This document shows positions 26,146 to 36,475 of a stretch of 64,000 nucleotides of DNA, in pieces. Origin of the DNA: Nodosilinea sp. FACHB-141 (GTDB lineage: Bacteria > Cyanobacteriota > Cyanobacteriia > Phormidesmidales > Phormidesmidaceae); the NCBI RefSeq assembly GCF_014696135.1, contig NZ_JACJPP010000020.1:62001-126000 (forward strand), read 5' to 3'. The translations under genes and the position numbers were made by a program. How positions within the stretch are numbered: position 1 is the first letter of the stretch; each line of letters opens with the position of its first letter. Under the pieces are notes generated by a model. It had not been told where the DNA came from. It did not search any database and worked only from the letters and a program-made list of their open reading frames with translations.

Positions 26146-26805
26146 ATGGCTACCCACCTGACCGTTGAGCTGTCTCCATTTTTTACTTCCCCTGGGTTCT
26201 TGGGGAACTTAGCCTCTGGTATACCCCCGTCTATGATCACTACGCCTACAACCGAATCGACCCCCGACCCCAAGCCCGTAATGCGAAAAACGACTCAACC
26301 CCAGTGGCGGCGGCAGCTCCGCTATCTATACCTGCGGTTTTTGCGGCTCCAGGGCACTTCTGAACAGCTGGCCCGGGGTATGGCCTCGGGGATATTTTCT
26401 GGCTGCTTTCCTCTATTTGGCTTTCAAATCCTCATTGGGGTGGCCGTAGCTACGGTGCTGAAGGGCAACCGCATGATGGCAGCAGCGGCTACCTGGATCA
26501 GCAACCCCTTCACCTACGTGCCTATTTTCGCTTTTAACTACCAGGTGGGGCTGTGGCTTCTGGGGGGTAGTGCCACCCAGGCTTTTGATGACCTCGACAC
26601 CCTCAAAAGCTGGATGGATATGGGCACTGAAGTGTCGGCGCGGCTGATGTTAGGCAGTACAGTAGTGGGTTTGGTGGCGGGAGTAGCCAGCTATTTTGTG
26701 GGTCTGCCGCTGATTCAACGGGTGCGATCGCGCCAGAACATCCGGCAGCAGCGCCAGCTAGCAAACCCCTCTGGGTTAGAGAACCTTGTCCAGCCCGTAG
26801 ATTAA
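26146..26805 (+). CDS. DUF2062 membrane protein
   Basis: A 219-residue protein; residues ~60-195 match the DUF2062 family: [19 protein letters not shown], then [19 protein letters not shown] and [20 protein letters not shown] with the conserved SNPFT. Two to three membrane helices are visible. The role is unknown. The first ~45 residues are Thr/Pro-rich and unlike the family; translation may start at Met30 (26233). Its 3' end overlaps dapB by 30 nt in convergent orientation. Confidence 0.75.
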   Translation: MATHLTVELSPFFTSPGFLGNLASGIPPSMITTPTTESTPDPKPVMRKTTQPQWRRQLRYLYLRFLRLQGTSEQLARGMASGIFSGCFPLFGFQILIGVAVATVLKGNRMMAAAATWISNPFTYVPIFAFNYQVGLWLLGGSATQAFDDLDTLKSWMDMGTEVSARLMLGSTVVGLVAGVASYFVGLPLIQRVRSRQNIRQQRQLANPSGLENLVQPVD

Positions 26806-27600
26806 CGATTTTAGGGCTATTACTCGGCGAATACAGAGCAGCACACCGGGCATAAAGCTGGCGCGATCGCTGGTGTCGTGACGCAGGGTGTAAAGCTGCC
26901 CCGGGGAGCCAAACAAAATTTCCTGGTGGGCAATTAGTCCCGGCAGCCGCACGCTGTGAATATTGATGCCCTCAGGAGTTGTGCCGCCTCGGGCTCCAGG
27001 GATGGTCTCAGTTTCTTTAACCAACGGAGTGTTGAAGCTTTTTTGCGCCTCCGCCAGCATCTGGGCGGTTTGTACGGCAGTGCCGCTAGGGGCATCGGCC
27101 TTTTGGTTGTGGTGCAGCTCAATGATCTCAACATGGTCAAAGTACTGGGCTGCCTGCTGAGCGGCCTGCTGCATCAGCACCACCCCAATGGAAAAATTGG
27201 GCACGATCAGGCAGCCAGTGCTGGCCTTGTCGGCAAACTCTGCCAGGTCGCGAATTTGCGCGTTGCTCAGGCCCGTGGTGCCGACCACTGGGCGCACACC
27301 GTAGGCGATCGCTGCCCGCACCGACTCATAGACGCTATCGGGATGGGAGAGGTCAACCATCACCGCCAGACCCTCGCTCTGAGCGGCTACCAGGGTTACC
27401 TCCAGGTCATTCATGACCGGCACTTCTAGGGGCCTATAACCAATTACTTCGCCAATGTCTTGGCCCATCAGCTCAGGGTTTCTGCCGATCGCTCCCACCA
27501 AAGTAATATCTGGGGCTTGATCGATAGCTTTAATGACCTCGCGGCCCATCTTGCCGTAGGCTCCGTTAACCACGACGGGAATAGCTGATTGGGTAGACAT
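26776..27600 (-). CDS. dapB: 4-hydroxy-tetrahydrodipicolinate reductase
   Basis: A 274-residue DapB. The NAD(P)H-binding loop is [12 protein letters not shown] (residues 11-22), the substrate-binding and catalytic block is [15 protein letters not shown] (about 162-176), and the GATGT-like segment VVGTTGLS lies near 104. It reduces the dihydrodipicolinate precursor in lysine and diaminopimelate synthesis, also needed for peptidoglycan. The 3' end overlaps that of the DUF2062 gene. Confidence 0.96.
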   Translation of the reverse strand: MSTQSAIPVVVNGAYGKMGREVIKAIDQAPDITLVGAIGRNPELMGQDIGEVIGYRPLEVPVMNDLEVTLVAAQSEGLAVMVDLSHPDSVYESVRAAIAYGVRPVVGTTGLSNAQIRDLAEFADKASTGCLIVPNFSIGVVLMQQAAQQAAQYFDHVEIIELHHNQKADAPSGTAVQTAQMLAEAQKSFNTPLVKETETIPGARGGTTPEGINIHSVRLPGLIAHQEILFGSPGQLYTLRHDTSDRASFMPGVLLCIRRVIALKSLIYGLDKVL

Positions 27601-27728
27601 AGGAATTCGTTTGGCGGACTAAGGGAACTAGCCGGTCGGCAAGTCTGACGGTCAACAAGCTACCAGCCGTGAAGTTTTTAACGCTTCAACCCGCCGATGA
27701 GCTCAATCTTCAGACCCGCCTTACTTCA

Positions 27729-28301
27729 CTACTGAAACTTTCGTTCCAAAGACTTGAGATACTCGGTGTTGACCCCCGACTCGCGAGGCAGAGAGATTTT
27801 GCCGGTGCGGGCAATTTCGCGAATGCCAAAGCGGTTGAGCACCTGCACGATCGCTACCATCTTGCCGGGGTCACCCACGACTTCTAGAGTGAGAGAGTCT
27901 TCAGACACGTCTACTACCCGCGCCCGAAAGATTTGGGCAAACTCGATGATCTCAGAGCGGCTGGTACTGGTTGCATTAACCTTGAGCAGCATCAGCTCCC
28001 GTTCAACGCAGGGCGTATCGGTGACGTCGTTGACCTTGAGCACGTTGATCAACTTATAGAGCTGCTTTGTGAGCTGCTCGATCACCGCATCGTCGCCGGG
28101 CACTACCATGGTGATGCGAGAAATGCCCGAGGTTTCGGCTGGCCCCACGGCTAGGCTCTCAATGTTAAACCCGCGCCTGGCAAACAGACCGGCAATGCGG
28201 CTCAGCACCCCAGCCTCGTCTTCAACCAGTACAGAGAGGGTGTGTTTGATGGCCTGCTGAGGAGCCACAGCCGAACTGGGGAGAATAGAAGGGTTAACCA
28301 T
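27729..28301 (-). CDS. ilvH: Acetolactate synthase small (regulatory) subunit
   Basis: A ~190-residue regulatory subunit of acetohydroxyacid synthase. The ACT domain reads [20 protein letters not shown] and [15 protein letters not shown], followed by the second ACT-like half ([10 protein letters not shown]). It activates the catalytic subunit IlvB and confers feedback inhibition by valine. ATG 28301 is preferred; a GTG ten codons upstream is also open. ilvB is not in the window. It is transcribed in the same direction as dapB, 129 nt upstream of it. Confidence 0.93.
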   Translation of the reverse strand: MVNPSILPSSAVAPQQAIKHTLSVLVEDEAGVLSRIAGLFARRGFNIESLAVGPAETSGISRITMVVPGDDAVIEQLTKQLYKLINVLKVNDVTDTPCVERELMLLKVNATSTSRSEIIEFAQIFRARVVDVSEDSLTLEVVGDPGKMVAIVQVLNRFGIREIARTGKISLPRESGVNTEYLKSLERKFQ

Positions 28302-28331
28302 AGGGCCTGGGGATGTAAAAGGTTTCAGCAC

Positions 28332-28676
28332 CAGCGCTGATTCGCGAGACTTTCAAAACTAACAAACCTCAATACTATCCCGAAAGTCCCTGCCTTAAAA
28401 ACATCCCTTCTGCACCTATCCACCATTTCTCCTGACAAAACGTTGAGCTTCCTCACCCTTTCCCCTTTAGGGACGTTTTGCATGGGCGATCGCCTGGCCG
28501 AGAGGCAAACAGCGCCGTTGCTTCTTTAGTGCCGCTAATGCAAACAGGCACTGGCTCCCTCTGCCCATCTCATCCTTACATCTCTATTTAGCTTGGCTTC
28601 ACAAACCCCCAAAGCCCGTCCACATCCCCCAGATTGGGTATCCTTGAGGCACTAGCCTACCGTCACTGCATTTGGC
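28332..28676. other. Intergenic region, no gene seen
   Basis: A 345-nt divergent spacer between ilvH and the transporter-HEAT gene. It contains an ACAAAACGT/ACGTTTTG inverted pair near 28435-28475 and one GCGATCGCC (HIP1-like) site. No supported ORF, RNA or repeat is visible. Confidence 0.5.
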
Positions 28677-31600
28677 ATGAGCTTATCTGGCCCCGCTAAA
28701 GAGATTCAGTCCCTAAAGGGGCGCTTTCTCGACCTGATCAACTTGCGCCCTGGGGAAGAAGAGCGCACGCTGCTCATGTTTGCCTTTTACACCGCCACCT
28801 CCATGGGCATTTTGTGGCTAGAGGTGAGTTCGGCAGCGCTATTTTTGGATGCCTACGGGGCGGCCAGTCTGCCGTGGATCTACATCTTTAGCGCTGGGGT
28901 GGGGCTAGGGCTGAGCGTGGTCTATTCCTGGCTACAGCGGTTGTTTCCGCTGCGCCGGGTAATTGTAATTATCGCCATGCTGATGGCCGTGCCAATTTTG
29001 GGGTTTCGCTGGGGGCTAACGGTGCCCTTGTTGGCAGCCCCCATGGTGTTTTCGATGCGGCTATGGATTGAGGCCATCTACGGGCTTAACGACCTCAACC
29101 TATCAGTGACCGCCAACCAGCTGTTCAATATTCGCGAAATCAAGCGGGCGTATCCAATCATCAGCAGCGGCAACCTGGTGGCTGATGTCATTAGCGGTTT
29201 TTCGGTGTACCTGCTGCTTAAGCTGATTGGGCTGCAAAACGTTATGCTGCTTGCTTTTGTGGTGATGGTGGCGGGGGCGGCTATTTTGTACCACCTCAGC
29301 CGCAGTTACGAGCACGCCTTTCCCGATTCACCCCGCCGTCAGGCAGAAGACGCTGAGTCAGTGGAGAGCTTCCGATCGCGTCAGCGGCTCCAGGGGCCAA
29401 TCCAGCAGTACGTGGTGCTGCTGTTTTCGTTTTTTGTGCTGGCCCAAATGCTGCTGTTCTCTATAGAGTTTCAGTTCTTCAACCAGCTAGAAACCAGCCT
29501 CGATGTCGATGCGATCGCGGTCTTTTTGGGCTTCTTTAGCGGCCTGCTGGGGCTGATTGAGCTGTTCACCCAGTGGTTTACCTCCAGCCGATTGATTGAG
29601 CGGGAGGGGGTGTTTAAGGTGGCCCTGGTGCTGCCCTCGGTGATTGTGGCGATTGGCGTGACTACGCTGGTGGGCAGTTACCCCCTGCGGCTGGGTTTGG
29701 TGGTCATGTTCGTCGGGCTGATCGTGCTGAAGTTTTTTGATGAGTGGCTCCGCTATACGTTGGTAGCCACCACACGCCCAATTCTGTTTCAGCCGATTCC
29801 TGACCAGGTTCGCAGCACGGTGCAGTCGTGGGTGGGTGGAATTGCCGAGCCGCTGGCGATGGGGGGCACGGGGGTAGCCATTTTGGTCACCATCGCCGTT
29901 TGTAACCGTGTTGGGCTGGTGGATACCCTGGTCCAGGCGCGGCTGTTTTTGCTGAGCACAGTGGTGGCGGCGCTGGTGTGGTTTGCGATTATGGTGATGC
30001 TGCGATCGCGCTACCTCAACCTGTTGGTGCGGGGGGCCGAGCGCGGCCTGCTGACCTTCTCTGACGCCAACCTGCGGGTGCTGAAGCGCGCCTTTATTGA
30101 ACAGCTCGAAAAGCCTGGATTGGACGCCAACAAGCGATCGTGCATTGAGCTGCTAAGCCACATTGACCCCAAAAACGTGGGCGAGATCTTGGCGCCCCGC
30201 CTAGCCGAGCTACCCCCGGCCCTCCAGCGCCAGAGCTTAGAGGCGATGCTGGAGTATCCCAACCCCGCCTACACCGTTCAGGTACAGGAAATGCTAGAGG
30301 TGCCCAACCAGGCTCCCGAAATTTTGGCCCTGGCCCTGCGCTACGTGTGGCTGGCCCAGGAACGCTTTGATATCAACGATCTGCGCCCCTATCTGCCGCC
30401 GGAGGTGGATGCGGTAGTGCGGGGCACAGCGGCCTCGCTTATGCTGCGGCGGGGCAACCTGCAGGAGCGGGCCGAAGCCACCGCTACCCTCCGCAAAATG
30501 CTGGTGCATGACGAAGAGCGGGAGCGGGTAATGGGCTGCCGCGCCCTGGGTGAGGCCGACTATATGGAATCGCTCAGCATTTATATTGACGATTTGCTGC
30601 AAGACTCCTCGCTGCGGGTGCGGCGGGCGATTTTGGAGGCGATCGCCGCTACCCAGTACAAAAAATATTACCCCTCGCTGCTTAAGGCGCTCCAGTACAA
30701 GTCAACCCGCGAAGCCGCTGTCACCGCCCTCACCCGCCTGGGCAATGAAGCTCTGCCCATGCTCCAAGAACTGGCCCTCGACAGCTACCGCCCCGAGATA
30801 TTGCGCAACCAGGCTTGGCAGGTGATTGGCAACATTGGCACCGTACCCGCCCTGGAATTTTTAATTCAAAACCTAGTCACCACCTGGGGCAGCACCCGCC
30901 GCCATATTCTGCGGATTTTGCTCAGCTTGTACCAGGAGTCTGGGGTGAAGCGATCGGCTCTGATCGACGAGGCCTTAGACCGCATGCTGGGCCGCAGCGG
31001 TATTGAAGAGCTGCTGAATACGGAGCTGGCCTTTGCCGGGCAGATGCTGGCTGCCAAAGTTGATTTGGCACCCAGCCGGGTTGAGGGGATTGAGGCTGAC
31101 CTGCTGCGCAAAGCCCTCGACGGGCTGCAGGCCGATGCCACCGAGCGGCTGTTTATGCTGCTGCGGTTTGTATCGCCCGCCACTGCCATTCAAGCGGCCC
31201 AGGTAAGCCTCAGCGGGTCGGCTGCCCAATGGGCTAGGGGCATCGAAATTCTCGATAACGTGGTGGATGTGGCCAACAAACGGTCGATTCTGATCTTGCT
31301 CGATCGCCGTTTAGATGCCGACAAGCTGAAGCTGCTGGCCCTATCTACACCGCTGATTGCCTACCGACCCATGCCGCCCCGCGATCGCCTGCGTCAGCTG
31401 CTCGACCTGCGCAACTTTTTGTCAGACTGGGCGATCGCCTGCTGCTTTCACCTAGCTCGCGTGCAACGGTGGAATCTCACCGCTGAGCACACCCTGGCCT
31501 CACTCCAGCACCCTACCGGTTTTGTGCGTGAGGCTGTGCTGACTTACTTAGCTGTGGCGTCGCCCCGCGCCCTGCGGGAGCTGCTGCCCCTGATGGAGCA

Positions 31601-31682
31601 AGACGCCGACCCGTTGGTGCTGGCCCAGGTTAAGCAGCTGATCAACACCTATAATCTGGAGCCGAGCCCGTCCGCTAGCTGA
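28677..31682 (+). CDS. NTT/MFS-like transporter fused to HEAT repeats
   Basis: A 1001-residue two-part protein. Residues ~30-455 hold about 12 membrane helices with the pattern of the ATP/ADP-translocase (NTT) and MFS group (ALFLDAYGAASLPWIYIFS near the start). Residues ~470-990 are soluble and built of alpha-helical HEAT-like repeats (for example RVMGCRALGEADY, LRVRRAILEAIAATQ, REAAVTALTRLG), which usually bind proteins. The substrate cannot be deduced; NTT-like positions for nucleotide binding were not checked. A cyclic-nucleotide-binding protein gene starts 52 nt downstream on the same strand, so the two probably form a regulated unit. Confidence 0.75.
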   Translation: MSLSGPAKEIQSLKGRFLDLINLRPGEEERTLLMFAFYTATSMGILWLEVSSAALFLDAYGAASLPWIYIFSAGVGLGLSVVYSWLQRLFPLRRVIVIIAMLMAVPILGFRWGLTVPLLAAPMVFSMRLWIEAIYGLNDLNLSVTANQLFNIREIKRAYPIISSGNLVADVISGFSVYLLLKLIGLQNVMLLAFVVMVAGAAILYHLSRSYEHAFPDSPRRQAEDAESVESFRSRQRLQGPIQQYVVLLFSFFVLAQMLLFSIEFQFFNQLETSLDVDAIAVFLGFFSGLLGLIELFTQWFTSSRLIEREGVFKVALVLPSVIVAIGVTTLVGSYPLRLGLVVMFVGLIVLKFFDEWLRYTLVATTRPILFQPIPDQVRSTVQSWVGGIAEPLAMGGTGVAILVTIAVCNRVGLVDTLVQARLFLLSTVVAALVWFAIMVMLRSRYLNLLVRGAERGLLTFSDANLRVLKRAFIEQLEKPGLDANKRSCIELLSHIDPKNVGEILAPRLAELPPALQRQSLEAMLEYPNPAYTVQVQEMLEVPNQAPEILALALRYVWLAQERFDINDLRPYLPPEVDAVVRGTAASLMLRRGNLQERAEATATLRKMLVHDEERERVMGCRALGEADYMESLSIYIDDLLQDSSLRVRRAILEAIAATQYKKYYPSLLKALQYKSTREAAVTALTRLGNEALPMLQELALDSYRPEILRNQAWQVIGNIGTVPALEFLIQNLVTTWGSTRRHILRILLSLYQESGVKRSALIDEALDRMLGRSGIEELLNTELAFAGQMLAAKVDLAPSRVEGIEADLLRKALDGLQADATERLFMLLRFVSPATAIQAAQVSLSGSAAQWARGIEILDNVVDVANKRSILILLDRRLDADKLKLLALSTPLIAYRPMPPRDRLRQLLDLRNFLSDWAIACCFHLARVQRWNLTAEHTLASLQHPTGFVREAVLTYLAVASPRALRELLPLMEQDADPLVLAQVKQLINTYNLEPSPSAS

Positions 31683-31734
31683 CGCATCCTGCCCCGTTCA
31701 CCCGCCGTTGCCCCCTTAGGTCAAACAGCCCCGT

Positions 31735-32265
31735 ATGTTAAACAGCGTCGAACGTCTCCTATTTATTCGCAACGTCCCCATGTTCAAGGAGCTGCGGGAC
31801 GACTTTTTGGTGCGGCTGGCCTCGGTGATGGATGAAGTGTTTTACGACAGCAACTACACCATCATCACCGAAGGCCAGGAGGGGCGATCGATGTACATTG
31901 TGGTGTCGGGCCGCGTCAGTGTGCACATCGGCGGTCAGGAAGTGGCCCAACTCAAAGAAGACGAATGCTTTGGCGAAATGTCGGTGTTTGATGCCGAGCC
32001 GCGATCGGCCTCGGTTACCACCCTAGAGCCCTGCGCCTGCTTAGTGCTTACCCAGCAGCAGCTCTACGACGCCATCGACGAAACCCCCGGCATTGCGGTC
32101 AACGTGATTCGCCTGCTGTCGCGCCGCATTCGTGAGCTCAACCAAGACCTCAACCAGGTCAAACAGCAGCTAACGCAGCCTTCACCATTCCCCCAAACCC
32201 GGCCCCAGTGGTATCGGCCACTGCCATTTCCGCCGTCGGAACCCCTAGCGCGATCGGGTAGTTAG
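31735..32265 (+). CDS. Cyclic nucleotide-binding domain protein
   Basis: A 176-residue protein that is essentially one cNMP-binding domain. The beta-roll runs from residue ~10 to 125, with the phosphate-binding cassette FGEMSVFDAEPRSASV (about 80-96) keeping the Glu and Arg that contact cyclic nucleotide. A helix (VIRLLSRRIRELNQDLNQV) and a Pro-rich tail follow; there is no DNA-binding domain. It probably acts as a sensor subunit for the upstream transporter-HEAT protein. The presence of FGE...R suggests it can still bind ligand. Confidence 0.85.
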   Translation: MLNSVERLLFIRNVPMFKELRDDFLVRLASVMDEVFYDSNYTIITEGQEGRSMYIVVSGRVSVHIGGQEVAQLKEDECFGEMSVFDAEPRSASVTTLEPCACLVLTQQQLYDAIDETPGIAVNVIRLLSRRIRELNQDLNQVKQQLTQPSPFPQTRPQWYRPLPFPPSEPLARSGS

Positions 32266-32280
32266 GAGCGAAGACGCTGG

Positions 32281-32307
32281 GGTGCAAGGTTCAAGGTTTA
32301 GGGCTAG
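32281..32307. repeat. Dispersed hairpin repeat, fragment D
   Basis: GGTGCAAGGTTCAAGGTTTA plus GGGCTAG matches one arm of the hairpin-repeat family without a pairing partner; it looks like a decayed or partial copy. Confidence 0.45.
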
Positions 32308-32538
32308 AAAAGTAATTTTGAGATATTTCCAGGAAAGAGTGACTTCTCGGCGTCTGATGAGTTTATCGTCAGGCTTCTGTTGAATAGGTGCGCAAACTTT
32401 GCCCATTCAACGAGGGAGTGTTCTTGATTCAAAAATCACCTTCATCCTTGAGCCTAAAATCTTCAATTCATCTCTCTTAAACACAATTTTTCTTAACTCT
32501 GCGACGCGTCCTTAAGGCTTGGGCAAGCTAACGGTACG

Positions 32539-33153
32539 ATGCCGTTTTTGGAGGACTTGCCCATGGGGGTACTGATACTGCTGGTGGCCGTACTGCTTAT
32601 TGCGGCGGTCTTTTTTGTCAACTTATACAACCGCTTGGTGACCGGACGAAACCGCTACCAAAATGCCTATGCCCAAATTGATGTGCAGCTGCGCCGCCGC
32701 TATGACCTAATTCCTAACTTGGTGGAGAGCGTCAAGGGCTATATGGCCCACGAGAAAGAAACCTTAGCGGCGGTCATCAACGCCCGTAACAGTGCCATGA
32801 GCGCCAGCCGTCAGGCAGCCCAGGCTCCTGGCGATCCGCAAGCGATGACTCAGCTGGCAGCAGCCGAGGGCATGCTCGACAGCACCCTAGGTCGGTTTTT
32901 TGCCCTGTCGGAAGCTTACCCCGACCTCAAGGCCAACCAAAATATGGCCCAGCTAATTGAAGAACTGCGCTCTACCGAAAACCGCATCGCCTTTGCTCGC
33001 CAGGCGTTCAATGATGCTGTCACCCTTTACAACACCCAGCGGGAGATGTTTCCCGGCAACCTGATCGCGGGCAGCTTTAATTTCAACTCGGCTCAGCTGC
33101 TTGAAGAAAGCACTCCCGAAGTCAAAGAAGTCCCCCGCGTATCTTTTAGCTAG
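32539..33153 (+). CDS. LemA family protein
   Basis: A 204-residue LemA protein: an N-terminal membrane helix (VLILLVAVLLIAAVFFVNL, about residues 10-28), then the conserved YNRLVTGRNRYQNAYAQIDV, RRRYDLIPNLVESVKGYM and ENRIAFARQAFNDAV blocks forming a helical bundle. The function is unknown, but LemA genes commonly precede M48-type or TPM-domain genes. Here the M48 peptidase gene starts 2 nt after the stop codon, a clear two-gene operon. Confidence 0.92.
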   Translation: MPFLEDLPMGVLILLVAVLLIAAVFFVNLYNRLVTGRNRYQNAYAQIDVQLRRRYDLIPNLVESVKGYMAHEKETLAAVINARNSAMSASRQAAQAPGDPQAMTQLAAAEGMLDSTLGRFFALSEAYPDLKANQNMAQLIEELRSTENRIAFARQAFNDAVTLYNTQREMFPGNLIAGSFNFNSAQLLEESTPEVKEVPRVSFS

Positions 33154-33155
33154 TC

Positions 33156-35090
33156 ATGAATTTCTTTGAGCATCAAGACCAGGCCCGCCGCAACACCACC
33201 AAGCTGCTGCTGCTGTTTGGGTTATCGATCGCAGTGATGATCGCAGCATTTTATGTCGTTGCGATCGCGGTTCTATCCACCCAGGCCACCCCAGAGCTTG
33301 GTGGTTTATCGCTCTGGCAGCCCGGTGTCTTGTTTTGGGTAACCAGCGGTACCCTGGCTTTTATGATGGTGGGCAGCTCGACTAAGATGGCTCAGCTTAG
33401 CCAGGGGGGCCACAGTCTGGCCAAAGGGCTGGGCGGGCGAGAGCTAAACCCCCTCACCGACGACCCTGATGAGCAGCGGCTGATCAACGTGGTCAGCGAG
33501 ATGGCTCTGGCCTCGGGCACCCCCATCCCTGCTGTGTACCTGCTGGATGACGAGCTGGGCATCAACGCCTTTGCGGCAGGTCACACCGCTGACAAAGCTG
33601 TGATTGGGGTGACCCGTGGATGTCTCGACCAGCTCAACCGCGACGAGCTGCAAGGGGTGATCGGCCACGAGTTTAGCCACATTCTCAACGGCGACATGGG
33701 CCTCAACCTCAAACTAATTGGGGTAATTCACGGTCTGCTGCTGATCTATATTGCTGGGCGGGTGGTGCTGCGCTTGAGCTGCTACTCCGACGGATCGTCG
33801 CGCCGATCAAAGGACGACAAGGGGGCTGGGGCGGTGTTGGCAGCGGCTCTGGCCATGGTGGTGATTGGCTACCTGGGAGTACTGTGCGGACGGTTGATCA
33901 AAAGTGCTGTATCGCGGGAGCGAGAGTTTTTAGCCGATGCCTCAGCGGTGCAGTTTACCCGGAACCCCGAGGGTTTGACTGGGGCGCTGCGCAAAATTGG
34001 TCAGATTTCGGCGGGGTCGACGATGGTTTCCCCCATGGCTGAAACCGCCAGCCACCTGCTGTTTGGCGAGGCCAACGGCAACTTGTCGTTCTTGGGGGAG
34101 TGGTTTGCCACCCATCCGCCCCTGGGCGAGCGACTGCGACGCCTGGGCCAGGTACCGATTCCCCAGGGAAGTTCTCCCCTAGCCGCCGAGGCATCGGTTA
34201 GCTCCCCAGACGAATCGCTGGTGATGGGCCTGCACGGGGGCACAAGCACTGCTGTGCAGCAAGGGATTGTTGCAATCGCCTCCCCCGCCCCCAGCCAGTT
34301 CATGACCGCCATTGGCACTACCGATGCCCGGCGGCTTGAGCAGGTGCGATCGCTGCTAAGCGAGCTACCCGCCGAAGTTAAGGCGGCCCTTCAAGACCCT
34401 ACTGCTGCTGCCGAGGTAGTTTATGCTCTGCTGGTGCGAACTAAGCCCGCCCTACAAACTCAGCAGATCGAGTACCTGTCCAACACCTATGGCCCGGATT
34501 GTAGAGAACGAGTAGGACAAATTTACAATCGGGTTCGTGCCCTCAAGCCAGGGCAAGATCTGCTGTTGCTAGAGGCGCTAGTTCCTGCCCTCCAACAGCT
34601 CGACTCCGAGTCGGGGCAAAAGTTTGTCCAAACGGCCCAGGCCCTGAGCCAGCCAGGGGGCCGCCTGCTGCTCTCGAACTATCCACTGCAGCTGATTCTG
34701 CGCAAACGGCTGTCGAGTCGTTCAGGCCAACCTGCAACCATCACCGACATAAACGATCTCTGGAGCGACGCCCTTGTGGTGCTGGCCCTGCTGGCGCGGG
34801 TTGGCCACACTCGCCCAGAGGATGCTATCTACGCTTTCAAGCTGGGTATTTCGCAAATACCGGGGGCCAAAACGCAGACCTCGCCAAACCAGCTGCCGCC
34901 AATTAACAGCGTTGATATCAACGCTAGCCTCAGCCGTCTAGAGCAGGCTGCCCCCAAACTCAAACAGACCATTGTTGACGCCTGCGCCCATACGGTGCTG
35001 GCCGACAACGATGTTACCCCTGCCGAGATGGGACTGCTGCGGGCGGTGGTGATCACTCTTGACTGCCCGGCCCCACCCTTTCTTACCTAG
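33156..35090 (+). CDS. M48 family membrane metallopeptidase with TerB-like C-terminus
   Basis: A 644-residue protein. Two N-terminal helices (about 18-40 and 55-72) precede the HtpX/Ste24-type peptidase domain with the zinc motif His171-Glu172-xx-His175 ([15 protein letters not shown]) and the third ligand in [14 protein letters not shown]. Further helices lie at about 183-200 and 222-245. The C-terminal ~270 residues are soluble and helical; the end, [19 protein letters not shown], resembles TerB-like modules seen in other M48 proteins. It likely degrades damaged membrane proteins with LemA as partner; the partner role is inferred from the operon. Confidence 0.9.
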   Translation: MNFFEHQDQARRNTTKLLLLFGLSIAVMIAAFYVVAIAVLSTQATPELGGLSLWQPGVLFWVTSGTLAFMMVGSSTKMAQLSQGGHSLAKGLGGRELNPLTDDPDEQRLINVVSEMALASGTPIPAVYLLDDELGINAFAAGHTADKAVIGVTRGCLDQLNRDELQGVIGHEFSHILNGDMGLNLKLIGVIHGLLLIYIAGRVVLRLSCYSDGSSRRSKDDKGAGAVLAAALAMVVIGYLGVLCGRLIKSAVSREREFLADASAVQFTRNPEGLTGALRKIGQISAGSTMVSPMAETASHLLFGEANGNLSFLGEWFATHPPLGERLRRLGQVPIPQGSSPLAAEASVSSPDESLVMGLHGGTSTAVQQGIVAIASPAPSQFMTAIGTTDARRLEQVRSLLSELPAEVKAALQDPTAAAEVVYALLVRTKPALQTQQIEYLSNTYGPDCRERVGQIYNRVRALKPGQDLLLLEALVPALQQLDSESGQKFVQTAQALSQPGGRLLLSNYPLQLILRKRLSSRSGQPATITDINDLWSDALVVLALLARVGHTRPEDAIYAFKLGISQIPGAKTQTSPNQLPPINSVDINASLSRLEQAAPKLKQTIVDACAHTVLADNDVTPAEMGLLRAVVITLDCPAPPFLT

Positions 35091-35091
35091 T

Positions 35092-35161
35092 ACCTAACCA
35101 AGTTGATTGTGACAAACTTGATCAGGGTTCAAGGTATAAGGCTGGTCGTGAACCTTGTACC
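35092..35161. repeat. Dispersed hairpin repeat, copy E with 23-nt shared flank
   Basis: Positions 35092-35114 are the exact reverse complement of 11419-11441. The hairpin that follows pairs 35133-35141 with 35153-35161 around a loop with CTGGTCGTGAA. It lies between the M48 gene and rpmB. Confidence 0.7.
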
Positions 35162-35308
35162 TTCCTGTTGATTCACTACGCCCAAAAAACCTATTCGGTC
35201 GGCAGTTTCGGCAAAACTCGCTGCATTCTACAGGTTGATTGCTCCGAGATTTCTGCTACAATCCGAAGTTGCGCTATTGTGCCGTTTGATTACCGTTGGA
35301 GAATATTC

Positions 35309-35545
35309 ATGGCTCGTCATTGTCAACTCACCGGGAAGAAGGCCAACAACGCCTTTTCGATCTCTCACTCTCACCGCCGCACTAAGCGCCTGCAAGAGGC
35401 CAACCTGCAAGAAAAGCGCGTGTGGTGGCCCCAGGGCAAGCGTTGGGTCAAGCTCCGCCTGTCGACTAAAGCGATCAAAACCCTTCAAACCAAGGGGCTT
35501 GAAGCTATGGCTAAAGAAGTTGGTCTCAACCTGAACAAGTGCTAG
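35309..35545 (+). CDS. rpmB: 50S ribosomal protein L28
   Basis: A 78-residue L28: it starts [20 protein letters not shown], continues [20 protein letters not shown] and ends with the basic [16 protein letters not shown]. It is part of the large ribosomal subunit. The true start is ATG 35309 with GGAG upstream; the frame is open back to 35168 but that portion is unrelated to L28. It is a single gene here. Confidence 0.97.
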   Translation: MARHCQLTGKKANNAFSISHSHRRTKRLQEANLQEKRVWWPQGKRWVKLRLSTKAIKTLQTKGLEAMAKEVGLNLNKC

Positions 35546-35561
35546 TTTGGCTTTTAGCCAG

Positions 35562-36413
35562 CTAATTTCGGCGGCGCAGTAGCGCCAGCCCCGCCGCTAC
35601 AATACCGATTGCAAAGGCCGTTCCTGGTTCGGGGACGGCCTTTGATGTTGTCTGGCGCTGCACTTCCATCACAAACTTAAACACCACCGATTCGCCGGGG
35701 GCCAGAGAGCGGTCAAACTGAACGGCGGCAGTGATATCGGCATCGACTAAGGGGCCGGGGGTATTTTGCAACCCTGTGGCCGGGACGTTGTAGAGCTGAG
35801 CCAATAGCGGACCGTAGGGACTAATCTGCACTGCCGTTGGGGCCTGGTCGACGCTGAGAGTGGCCCGGGCACCGTTGGCGTCGGTTTGAGTAAGGGTATT
35901 GTTTGTAAAAAAAGCGGTGTTGTTGGTGAGCGCGCCGTCAAACTGAAGGTCGTAGTCGACGTACTTGAACAGGCTGACATCAAGCCAGTCGCTGCCCGTG
36001 TTGGTTAGGGTCACGGTTTCGTGGCGAGCGGCGCGATAGCTACCGGGGGCACCCCCCAACAGTACAGAATCGAGGGAAAAGGCCAGATTAGCCCCCAAGA
36101 AACTGGCGCTGAGGCGATCGGGGCTGGGTTGGCTAAATGCGGTGGGCTGAAAATCTTCGAGCCGCAGCTCCTGGGGAGCCGCTAGGTTGCTGAGGTTGAG
36201 AAAGTATAGGTCTGTGAACAGCGTTTCGATGCCGTCAACGAGCCAGGATTGCTCCTCGCTAAAGCGCAGCAGATCGGCGCGGTAGGTTGAGTTGCCCTGG
36301 GTGAGTTCTAGTAGTCCGGAGGGCAAGGGGTCTGCAGCCGCAGCCAAACTAGGGCTGGCCAGAGCCAGGGCTAAACCCAGACATGGAACGGTAATGGCAG
36401 ACCAATGTTTCAT
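35562..36413 (-). CDS. PEP-CTERM-sorted secreted protein
   Basis: A 283-residue exported protein with an N-terminal signal peptide (CLGLALALASPSLAAAADP) and a C-terminal PEP-CTERM signal: VPEPGT at about residue 261, a hydrophobic helix (AFAIGIVAAGLALL) and a final RRRN. PEP-CTERM proteins are cleaved by exosortase and delivered to the cell surface or matrix. The core is beta-rich with repeated Asn/Thr strands and has no recognised enzyme motif. The gene is convergent with rpmB, and a candidate structured leader lies upstream. Confidence 0.85.
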   Translation of the reverse strand: MKHWSAITVPCLGLALALASPSLAAAADPLPSGLLELTQGNSTYRADLLRFSEEQSWLVDGIETLFTDLYFLNLSNLAAPQELRLEDFQPTAFSQPSPDRLSASFLGANLAFSLDSVLLGGAPGSYRAARHETVTLTNTGSDWLDVSLFKYVDYDLQFDGALTNNTAFFTNNTLTQTDANGARATLSVDQAPTAVQISPYGPLLAQLYNVPATGLQNTPGPLVDADITAAVQFDRSLAPGESVVFKFVMEVQRQTTSKAVPEPGTAFAIGIVAAGLALLRRRN

Positions 36414-36475
36414 GAACTGTGATGATAGGGCAATAGGATACAGAGAATTGACTGCGGTAGAAGAAACGAGAAAGC

